This document shows, in pieces, positions 1 to 6,855 of a stretch of DNA of 34,561 nucleotides. Origin of the DNA: Chromatiaceae bacterium (GTDB taxonomy: Bacteria > Pseudomonadota > Gammaproteobacteria > Chromatiales > Chromatiaceae); assembly GCA_007693535.1 (NCBI GenBank), contig REDK01000053.1:1-34561 (forward strand). The letters run 5' to 3'. The notes below the pieces were generated by a model. The model did not search any database. It saw only the letters and a list, made by a program, of their open reading frames with translations, and was not told the origin of the DNA. How positions within the stretch are numbered: the first letter of the stretch is position 1; the number at the start of each line of letters is the position of its first letter. The translations under genes were made by a program, and so were the position numbers.

Positions 1-984
1 GCGCCGACGCCTACCGGGGGCCGCTCGGCCTCGCTCCGCTCTCCTTGCCTCGCGGGGTGGAAGTGTCGACGCGGGGGTGCGGGGACAACCCAGCGGACGG
101 AGATTGGAAACCGCGGCAAGTCCGGCGCGCGCAACTCATCACATCCGCTGCCGCGACCGCACCACCGCCGCCGCTATTCGCGCAGCACGTCACCCGCCTG
201 TCGCTGTCACCGCGACGGCGCCCACCAACACATGCGCCCGCGCACCCTCTCGAACAGTGGAGCATGGGATTGACCGAACAGGCACCCCGCTGCCGCGATT
301 CCACCGGCGCACTGAATGCGAATAAAAAGAATTATTGATAGACGATGGCATGACTTGCTAGCTTTATTTGAGCTAGAGGCGTGCACTGCCGCTCTGACTC
401 AGCCGCCTACTCGATGATCGCCTCAAGTCGCCGAAGCCTGCACCACGGTGATCTTCAGACCCCGCGTCCGCGCTCGCTGCCTGGCTTCGCGGCCCCTAGC
501 GCGGCCGGCGCCCCCTTTGGCTTTGGCGCAACCAAGTCCGGCAGCGGACTGCGTCCAACGCCGCCACCCGCGACCACGGCGCATTGACCCTGGCCGCTGC
601 GCAACTCAGCTGACGACGTCGGCTCGATGCAGACCAGTCATCATTCGCTAAAAGCGCCCAACCGCACTAGAATCAAGCTAGGCAAACGCATCCGAGGTTC
701 TTATCCCCGCGGTCAGGCTGCAAACTCCAGCGACCCGCCAGCGACCCGCCAGACCAGCGCTACGGCACTTTACAAGACGCTCGATGACCCACTCAAACAC
801 TCGGCCTCGGACAGACTCCCGACCAAGGCGCTTTGATGCCTGTCAACAATCGAGCTTCTGGGCAAGGTGTCGGCGCTGCCGGCCACTGAACCGCATGCAC
901 TTTCTACCGCATCGACACTGGAACTGACAGCATGATGGTTTTTTGAACATTTAGCATCTCAACTCGGCTACTGCTGGTTTTCTT
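1..984. other. Left-end gap without a recognisable gene
   Basis: About 1 kb with short open frames on both strands, none with a recognisable motif, a good ribosome site or consistent composition. Positions 310-375 are AT-rich and contain a small hairpin (CTAGCT at 358-363 and AGCTAG at 371-376, 7-base loop). An 11-bp tandem repeat lies at 727-748. Since the window may start at a contig edge, the first few hundred bases could be part of a repeat or of a decayed gene. I could not identify it. Confidence 0.5.
727..748. repeat. 11-bp tandem repeat, two copies plus partial
   Basis: CCAGCGACCCG occurs perfectly at 727-737 and 738-748 and is followed by a partial third copy (CCAGACC). It lies in the noncoding region upstream of the ABC transporter unit. 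Confidence 0.8.
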
Positions 985-1665
985 ATGAGCGAAATCATCA
1001 TTCACCTTCGCGAGGTTCAGAAGTGGTATGACGAAAGCCGGGTCCTAGCTCTTAGCTCCATATCGCTTTCCATTGCTAAAGGCCAATGGCTCACAGTCAC
1101 CGGGAGGAGCGGCAGTGGCAAGTCGACACTGCTGGCCGTTCTGGCTGGTCTCGATCGTCCGACTAAAGGGAGAATAGTCGTCGATGGGATTGAGCAGCCG
1201 TCGAGAAAAGAGTGGCGCTGGCTCAGGGCGACGAGAATCGGATTTGTCTTTCAGACCTTTCAGCTTCTGCCTACCTTGACGGCCGCTGAAAACGTCGAGA
1301 TTCCGATGTTCGGAGTCGAACAAAGCAACAGGAGACGCCGGATGCGGGCTGGTGAATTGCTCAGACTCGTCGGCTTGGAGGCCAGGGCTCAGCATTATCC
1401 CGCCGCGATGTCTGGAGGTGAGCGTCAGCGTGTGGCAATCGCCCGGGCATTGGCCAACGATCCTGCGATCATCATTGCCGACGAACCTACCGGCAATCTT
1501 GATTCGGGTACTTCGGCTGAGATACTCAATTTGCTTGAAGAAATACATCGATCGAAAAACACGACCATGATCGTTGTTACCCACGAAGCCGAGATTGCTG
1601 CCAAGGGTGACCGGACAATTGAACTGAGTGACGGCGAAATCGTAGCTGATTTTACATCCGGCTAG
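985..1665 (+). CDS. ABC transporter ATP-binding protein, LolD/MacB type
   Basis: ATP-hydrolysing subunit of an ABC transporter, 226 residues, the usual length for LolD-like ATPases. Visible motifs are Walker A GRSGSGKST (about 40-48), the Q-loop region VFQTFQLLPTLTAAENVEIP, the signature MSGGERQRVAIARAL (about 142-156) and Walker B IIIADEPTGNLDSG (about 162-175), followed by the switch histidine in VVTHE. The wording DEPTGNLDS and QLLPTLTAAENV is characteristic of the LolD/MacB/FtsE group, which pairs with FtsX-type permeases for mechanotransmission or lipoprotein/lipid extraction rather than classical import. The ATG at 985 gives a normal N-terminus, but no strong ribosome site is visible before it. 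Nine bases separate it from the permease gene, so the two are surely co-transcribed. Base composition is visibly less GC-rich than the core genes to the right. The substrate is unknown. Confidence 0.93.
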   Translation: MSEIIIHLREVQKWYDESRVLALSSISLSIAKGQWLTVTGRSGSGKSTLLAVLAGLDRPTKGRIVVDGIEQPSRKEWRWLRATRIGFVFQTFQLLPTLTAAENVEIPMFGVEQSNRRRRMRAGELLRLVGLEARAQHYPAAMSGGERQRVAIARALANDPAIIIADEPTGNLDSGTSAEILNLLEEIHRSKNTTMIVVTHEAEIAAKGDRTIELSDGEIVADFTSG

Positions 1666-1674
1666 CAAAAGACC

Positions 1675-2796
1675 ATGCGCTTTATCACCCTCCCTCTGCT
1701 TAATTTGGGCAGGCGGCCGTTACGTTCAGTGCTGACGGCCGTGGGACTCACCCTAGCAGTTGCTGGTTTTGTCGCCCTCATCGGCCTGACGAGAGGGCTG
1801 GAAAGGGCTTGGGTCGATTCCTTTGCCGATCGGGGTACTCATCTGGTTGGCCTCAAGAAAGGTGCAGTAGAGATACTGACCGCCTCGCTTGACCAGCATC
1901 TGGCGGTGGACTTGCGGCGGGTCGAAGGCGTCAGGTCGGTGGCTGGGGAACTGACCGACTTGCTCACCGTCGCTGACGGCCAGACCGTGATTGTAAATGG
2001 CTGGCAGGAGAACAGCTATCTCTGGCAGACGCTTCATCTGCTTTCCGGACATCAACCCAGACTTGAATATCTCAATGAAGCGATGCTTGGTCACGGTCTA
2101 GCCGAGGCATTGAATGCCAAGCCGGGACAGGAGGTGACCGTAGCGGGGAGTTCGTTCTTCGTCGCCGGGGTATTTCAGCAAAGCAGTGTTATGGCTAATG
2201 GCTCTCTGTTGGTTCCGCTGAAGACATTGCAGCGGATCATGAATAGAGAAGGCAGCGTCACCTTTTTCAACGTCCTCGTGGACAAGCCTGAAGACAGACA
2301 ATGGCTGCAGGAACTGAAAGATAGGTTGCACCTACAATTCGACGACATCCTGTTTCTCGAGACCGATGACATCGCCGAGAACAACGAGATAATGCGTATT
2401 TTTCGGGCTATGGCATGGGGCACATCGGTCGTTGCCTTGACGATCGCACTCGTCGTCATTCTCAATACACTGCTAATGAGCGTCACAGAGCGCACTCGCG
2501 AACTTGGCGTCCTTTCAGCTTTGGGCTGGTCGCCAGCACGGATCCTCGCTGTCATTATTTGTGAAGGAATGATTCTCGCCTTGCTGGGCGGGGTCGCTGG
2601 CGCATTGATCGGGTTCTTTGCGTTGCAGTTCCTGGCGACCGTCGAACCATTGCGCGGCTTCTTGCAGCCGGCGATCACTCTACGGCAACTCGCCGAGATT
2701 TGCGCCGCCACCGTTTTACTGGGCATGGTCGGCGGTTTTTATCCTGCCATGAGGGCCGTGAGCATCGACCCAGTAAAGGCATTACGGTACGAATAG
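1675..2796 (+). CDS. ABC transporter permease, FtsX/MacB type
   Basis: Membrane partner of the preceding ATPase, 373 residues. The layout is that of the four-helix FtsX/MacB/LolC family: one N-terminal membrane helix (about 15-37, SVLTAVGLTLAVAGFVALI), a periplasmic domain of roughly 200 residues, then three C-terminal helices (about 245-272, 290-320 and 340-362). The last third carries typical family wording: LNTLLMSVTERTRELGVLSALGW, the coupling segment that contacts the ATPase, and the ending YPAMRAVSIDPVKALRYE. Such permeases work as dimers with LolD-like ATPases in the inner membrane. The periplasmic domain is the MacB-like kind but I cannot name a substrate. The gene sits 9 bases after the ATPase gene and 7 bases before the lycopene-cyclase-like gene, so the three form one transcription unit. 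Confidence 0.92.
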   Translation: MRFITLPLLNLGRRPLRSVLTAVGLTLAVAGFVALIGLTRGLERAWVDSFADRGTHLVGLKKGAVEILTASLDQHLAVDLRRVEGVRSVAGELTDLLTVADGQTVIVNGWQENSYLWQTLHLLSGHQPRLEYLNEAMLGHGLAEALNAKPGQEVTVAGSSFFVAGVFQQSSVMANGSLLVPLKTLQRIMNREGSVTFFNVLVDKPEDRQWLQELKDRLHLQFDDILFLETDDIAENNEIMRIFRAMAWGTSVVALTIALVVILNTLLMSVTERTRELGVLSALGWSPARILAVIICEGMILALLGGVAGALIGFFALQFLATVEPLRGFLQPAITLRQLAEICAATVLLGMVGGFYPAMRAVSIDPVKALRYE

Positions 2797-2803
2797 GATC
2801 GCT

Positions 2804-3619
2804 GTGATGGATGAATTTGCTGCTACTTATACCTACTTGTGGTTCAGCCTTCTCTTGCTCGTCATCTGTCTAGCTCTCTTGTCTTTTAATCGGAAGGGGA
2901 GAAACGAAGTTCTAATCAGTGCCGCCCTGTCCGGACCGTTGGGTTTTCTTTCCATCTTCTTCGTACCTGACTACTGGGATCCGGTGCGACTTGTGGAATT
3001 TGGTACGGGCCTGGAAGATCTGATCTTTTCGTTTGCTGGGGGCGGTATCGTCTGGGCGTCGGTGCGCATCTGCTGCGGCCTCGCGTCGCATCGAAAAATC
3101 GATCGCCAAAGACTCCTGTTAACTTATCTGACAACGATCGCGCTCGGTCTAATGCTGGCAAAAGTGCTCCACCACATCGGGTTGCCGCCAATGACGATTA
3201 CCTATCTCGGCTTTTTGGTCACGCTAAGCGTCTTCCTGTCATTACGCCCCGATCTTTCGAGATTGTCCATGGTTGGCGCGGCCTGTTATGGCTCTATTTA
3301 TACATTCTTCTGCATCCTGTGCTTTAGGATTAGCCCGGATTTTCTCAACCAATGGACTTTAGACTCGCTGTCAGGCTACTTGGTTTCTGGGGTACCGGTC
3401 GAGGAGATCGCCTGGAGTTTTGGATTCGGAGCGGTATGGCCTTTGATCATAGGTTACGGGCTGAATGTTCGGACCTGTAGAAGACCCGATGAGTCAGGCC
3501 GCGCAGCTTCCTCATCATTAGCAGATCGGATTGCTACCAAGCAGTTTTCGTTCTTTTCACGAGCGATAGGCGAAGAAGGTACTGCTGGTAGAAAACTGGG
3601 CACGAGCGGGAAAGGGTGA
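2804..3619 (+). CDS. Membrane protein resembling a tandem lycopene cyclase domain (CrtYc/CrtYd-like)
   Basis: Integral membrane protein, 271 residues, about six or seven hydrophobic helices, with a polar tail of some 50 residues. It reads as two diverged copies of one unit. The first begins YLWFSLLLLVICLALL and ends DYWDPVRLVEFGTGLEDLIF; the second begins ITYLGFLVTLSVFLSL and ends GVPVEEIAWSFGFG. The ending of each unit, an acidic pair after a Pro or Leu just before a helix, matches the P-x-E-E/D motif of the heterodimeric lycopene cyclases CrtYc/CrtYd (CarR-like domains), which cyclise carotenoid ends. This is recognition from memory of the family, so cyclase activity is an inference. GTG at 2804 or ATG at 2807 could be the start; AGGA at 2795-2798 is the likely ribosome site. 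Seven bases separate it from the permease gene, so an isoprenoid-like molecule handled by the ABC unit is one possible reading. Confidence 0.62.
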   Translation: MMDEFAATYTYLWFSLLLLVICLALLSFNRKGRNEVLISAALSGPLGFLSIFFVPDYWDPVRLVEFGTGLEDLIFSFAGGGIVWASVRICCGLASHRKIDRQRLLLTYLTTIALGLMLAKVLHHIGLPPMTITYLGFLVTLSVFLSLRPDLSRLSMVGAACYGSIYTFFCILCFRISPDFLNQWTLDSLSGYLVSGVPVEEIAWSFGFGAVWPLIIGYGLNVRTCRRPDESGRAASSSLADRIATKQFSFFSRAIGEEGTAGRKLGTSGKG

Positions 3620-3739
3620 TCTCCGAAGGCTGCCAGCTTGAGCCTATTGTCTGAGTCATTTCAAAATGCCATATCCGACGCGCTTAGATCTCCGCCCGTG
3701 TCTTGGCGACGGATCATTAGAATTACCAAGAAGGGTGTT

Positions 3740-3744
3740 GGAGG
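3740..3744 (+). promoter_or_regulatory. Ribosome binding site deciding a GTG start
   Basis: GGAGG lies 5 bases before the GTG at 3750. The same frame is open further upstream to an ATG at 3666, but that version would put 28 residues before a perfect lipoprotein signal peptide and has no ribosome site, so 3750 is preferred. Confidence 0.7.
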
Positions 3745-3749
3745 CGCAG

Positions 3750-5837
3750 GTGGAAAAGGTTTGGGGAGTGATCCGGAGAGGCTGGCTGCTCCCAGCAGTG
3801 CTGATGTTGGCGAGTTGCGCCAGCAAGACGCCTGGTGTGGCCAGACGGCTGATGGAGACGCCGCAGATGAGCGATCCGGCCCATGCGGAGGTCTCCGCGC
3901 GGCTGGCCGCGATGGTTGGGGCGTATGAGGTAGAGCGGCTCACGGCCAACGTCGGTTCCGCGAGGCCCGAGGGTTTTGGTCGACAGTCCGCGTTGCTCCA
4001 CGCCGCAACGGCAGCGGCCGCGGCGCGCGATGGTAGGCGACGCCAGCCGGTGATTGCGGCAGCGGGGTCGTATAGCTTTACCCGCGCCTGGCGCACCGCG
4101 GCAACCTGGATCATGCTTGATGCGGTGCCGCCGCATGGAGCGCCGGTGGTCGGTTTCCCGGGCACGCAGGCCGGACAAACCATGCTGCGCCTGCGTTCGG
4201 TAGCGGATGTACCGCTGCTCGTTCGCGGACGCTGTGATGGGCCGGCGCAGCTGCGTGGGAACAGGTTCTCGCGTTCGGCCGCTGCCGCCGGCGAAACATT
4301 CGCCCTCCATCTACCACCTGGCCCAACCGACCGGACACGGCTTATCCTCGGTGCCGATGTGCAGCGGTGTCGACTCGAATTGGGGCCGGAGAATTTGTCC
4401 GCTCGCCATGTGTTGATGCTTGAACGGGAAGATATCGGTAATCCGGCGCTGGCAGCACTTGACACCCGGCTCGATGTCTGCGCTGTGCCGCCCGCCGGCG
4501 AGCTGGATCCGCTGGAGCAGGCGTTTCTAGCCGATCGCTGGCTGTCACGTAGCTGTGCGATGCCGGTAGTCCCCGTGCGACTCTTACCCGATGCGACCGA
4601 GGCATTCAATGCCAAGGTCGCCGCGCTTACCGGCCATCCACTCGACCCGCTGGCGCTTGCAGTCGCCGATCCGGAAATGCCGCTTGATTTCTCGCAGGCG
4701 CCACACCTAGAGCTGATCCTGCTTTCCTATCTGCAGCTTCGCGCCGATTTTTCTGGTCGGCTGATCCTACGCATGATCGAGCACCATGCTGCCCGCGGCA
4801 CAGGGGTACGCATCCTTATTTCGGACAATCTTGCCACCCGCAAGGACCTGGCGATGCTAGCGCGCCTCGCAGCAGCCTATCCTTCGGTCCAGGTCCAGAG
4901 TTTCCGATGGCAGCCGCCCGCTGGAATTGGACCCGCAACGCTGAGCGAGTGGTTACAACGGGGAAACCACACCAAGGCATTCGCCACGCTGGCGGCTGAA
5001 CCGGAACGGTCACGGCTGATCCTTGGGGGGCGCAACTTGCACGATGGTTTCCTGTTCGACACCCCGCGCAACCTTTCCGACCACCCGGAGCTACACGATT
5101 ACAACCGCCGACTGCGGTCGCCGCTGGCCTATTTTGCAACCTATGACGATCTGGAGGTGGAGATTGCGGGCGACGCGGCAGTGCGGACGATCACGGCGCA
5201 TCTGGGCACTTTATGGCATCGCGATGCCGCTTCCTCGGTGATCAGGCCGTTTTCAGTCACGACCGAGGTGACCGGGGCACCGCGCCGTGGCATGGTGCAC
5301 TTGCTTTCGGTGCCGCAGGCCGACGGGCAGGCATTAGAGCGCTGGTTCGTTGAGCTGTTCAATGCCGCCGAGCGACGGATCGACATCGCATCGCCTTATC
5401 TAAACCCCACGCCGCCGTTGACCGCCGCGCTGAAACGCGCGCTCGACCGCGGTGTAGCGGTGCGCATCCTGACCCCCGCACTCCCACCAACTGATCCACT
5501 AAGCGGGCTCAAGACCGGCTTTATCAACGCGACGCTTCGCCGCCTCGGCCCGCGGGTAGAGGCCTGGCTCTATCATCATCCCACTCGACTCCTGCATGCC
5601 AAGCTCTTGATCATAGACGATCGGCTAACCATCCTCAGTTCGGCAAACATGAATGCGCGCAGTTTTCTCTACGACACCGAGAATGGCATCGCCGTGCTTG
5701 ACCCAGCTTTTGCCGACACGCTCGGCCAACTCTTTGCCAACTGGCTGAGCGAGGCCGAGCCCGTTGGCAAGGCCGAAGCTCCCGGAGCGCTGGTGCAGTT
5801 CATGCTACGCTCGAAAACATTGCGTAGCTGGTTCTGA
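3750..5837 (+). CDS. Phospholipase D-like lipoprotein
   Basis: Predicted lipoprotein of 695 residues in the PLD superfamily (cardiolipin synthase/phospholipase D fold). The signal peptide is short and positively charged, with a lipobox ending LASC (Cys23), so the mature protein is probably lipid-anchored. The second catalytic motif is complete: HAKLLIID with His616, Lys618 and Asp623, followed by SSANMNARS. The first half-motif, HTK at 407-409 followed by RLILGGRNLHDG, has His and Lys but lacks the usual Asp four residues after Lys. Two-motif PLD enzymes transfer or hydrolyse phosphodiesters through the His pair, so activity on phospholipids is plausible but not proven. About 350 residues before the first motif have no recognised domain. 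Start GTG 3750 is supported by GGAGG at 3740-3744. A separate transcription start is likely because 130 bases separate it from the upstream unit. Confidence 0.85.
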   Translation: MEKVWGVIRRGWLLPAVLMLASCASKTPGVARRLMETPQMSDPAHAEVSARLAAMVGAYEVERLTANVGSARPEGFGRQSALLHAATAAAAARDGRRRQPVIAAAGSYSFTRAWRTAATWIMLDAVPPHGAPVVGFPGTQAGQTMLRLRSVADVPLLVRGRCDGPAQLRGNRFSRSAAAAGETFALHLPPGPTDRTRLILGADVQRCRLELGPENLSARHVLMLEREDIGNPALAALDTRLDVCAVPPAGELDPLEQAFLADRWLSRSCAMPVVPVRLLPDATEAFNAKVAALTGHPLDPLALAVADPEMPLDFSQAPHLELILLSYLQLRADFSGRLILRMIEHHAARGTGVRILISDNLATRKDLAMLARLAAAYPSVQVQSFRWQPPAGIGPATLSEWLQRGNHTKAFATLAAEPERSRLILGGRNLHDGFLFDTPRNLSDHPELHDYNRRLRSPLAYFATYDDLEVEIAGDAAVRTITAHLGTLWHRDAASSVIRPFSVTTEVTGAPRRGMVHLLSVPQADGQALERWFVELFNAAERRIDIASPYLNPTPPLTAALKRALDRGVAVRILTPALPPTDPLSGLKTGFINATLRRLGPRVEAWLYHHPTRLLHAKLLIIDDRLTILSSANMNARSFLYDTENGIAVLDPAFADTLGQLFANWLSEAEPVGKAEAPGALVQFMLRSKTLRSWF

Positions 5838-5849
5838 GCGGGCCACTTC

Positions 5850-6069
5850 GAATGTTCTGTCGCCGGCATCGCCTTGGCCGGAGACAAGATAGCGGTGGCA
5901 GTTCATCTGCTTGGTGAGCGCCGCGGTCACGATGGGCAGGTCGGGATCATGGGCGCGTACCCGATCGATTCGCTGCCGGCGAGAGAAGGCAGCCCTCGAT
6001 CGTCACTCCCGCCGCCGCGGCGACCGACTGCGTCGTCAGGCCATCCTGGCCTGATGCGATCAGGGCTGG
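5850..6069 (-). pseudogene. upp: Decayed C-terminal fragment of uracil phosphoribosyltransferase (upp)
   Basis: On the minus strand of this otherwise empty gap, two pieces in different frames resemble the last third of Upp, which converts uracil and PRPP to UMP. From 6069 the frame reads PALIASGQ and then VAAAAGVTIEGCLLSPA, matching the family's degenerate PRPP loop (PMLATGG) and the following strand-helix-strand ending CLLAAPEG. After a shift near 5980, another frame reads DPDLPIVTAAL and GQGDAGDRTF, matching the C-terminal signature (HPD..IYTAAID...PGLGDAGDR.FGT) that binds uracil and PRPP. There is no start codon, no N-terminal two thirds and the PRPP loop is altered, so it cannot be active. 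The resemblance is from memory of the family and should be confirmed by a translated search. Confidence 0.62.
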
Positions 6070-6183
6070 AAGCCCTGTCGACGCACGGCGCCCGAGCCGC
6101 TGGCCGCGATAACGATCAAGGCCAGAAAGCGGACGCGAAGGCTGCAGTGGTCCTGCAATTACAGATATGAAGCCCAATGAGCC

Positions 6184-6855
6184 ATGGACCGCAGATTGCG
6201 CATGATTCTCCAGCCCGGATTGATTCTGATCGCCCTGAGTTCGCTTGTCGTCCTTGCGAGCTGTTCAGGTTTGTTCTTGGGCGCAAATGAGATTTCTGGG
6301 CCAGGCTATCTCGGGGGTGGTCCATCGAAACTCAAGATCGCCATCTATCAGCCGAATAGAGCCTTCCTTATCCCACATACCAGCCTTGTGATTCACGCGC
6401 CGGATGGTCACATCATTTACGACCCGTCTGGCTGGACACCGGATAAAGAGAAGCGGCGCGTAGCGGATGTGATATATTCGGTAACGCCCGAGCGGGAAAA
6501 AAAGTTTCTCCTTAGAGAGGAGTTTCACGTGAGGCCGGGTGCCTGGGACTTGTACCTCTTTGAAGTCGAGCTGCCCGATGATGTGGCGCTCACGGCTTCA
6601 GTCTTGGCTCGCAAGCGCCCGATTGCCCCGATCGGGGCCTGTGTATTCGGGGTCAGTAGTCTACTGCATCGCCTGCCGGGTTTTGAAGACATTCAACCCC
6701 GTCTGCTACCAGGCCGGTTGTTGCGTCAGTTGCAAGCGCGCAATGATTTGACCTATACCCGCCAGAGCGTGCCAGTGCGGCGAGCAGGATGGCAGCGCGA
6801 CGGCTTGCTCACAGTAGCACGCGCTCGATACCGCCTGCCCGCACCTGCTCGATGA
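6184..6855 (+). CDS. Small lipoprotein, possible permuted papain-type (NlpC/P60-like) fold
   Basis: Predicted lipoprotein of 223 residues with a hydrophobic signal and lipobox VLASC (Cys27). After the anchor, [21 protein letters not shown] places a conserved-looking His65 in a strand-turn-strand, and [17 protein letters not shown] places Cys153 at the start of a helix, followed by [10 protein letters not shown]. That order, His first and Cys-helix later with a P-x-x-L ending, is what circularly permuted NlpC/P60 (YiiX-like) proteins look like; those cleave amide or ester bonds in the cell envelope. I regard this as a suggestion only. ATG 6184 is used; ATG 6202 is an alternative that would still leave a complete signal peptide. 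The last 15 codons overlap, tail to tail, the end of the large oxidoreductase gene on the other strand. Confidence 0.7.
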   Translation: MDRRLRMILQPGLILIALSSLVVLASCSGLFLGANEISGPGYLGGGPSKLKIAIYQPNRAFLIPHTSLVIHAPDGHIIYDPSGWTPDKEKRRVADVIYSVTPEREKKFLLREEFHVRPGAWDLYLFEVELPDDVALTASVLARKRPIAPIGACVFGVSSLLHRLPGFEDIQPRLLPGRLLRQLQARNDLTYTRQSVPVRRAGWQRDGLLTVARARYRLPAPAR

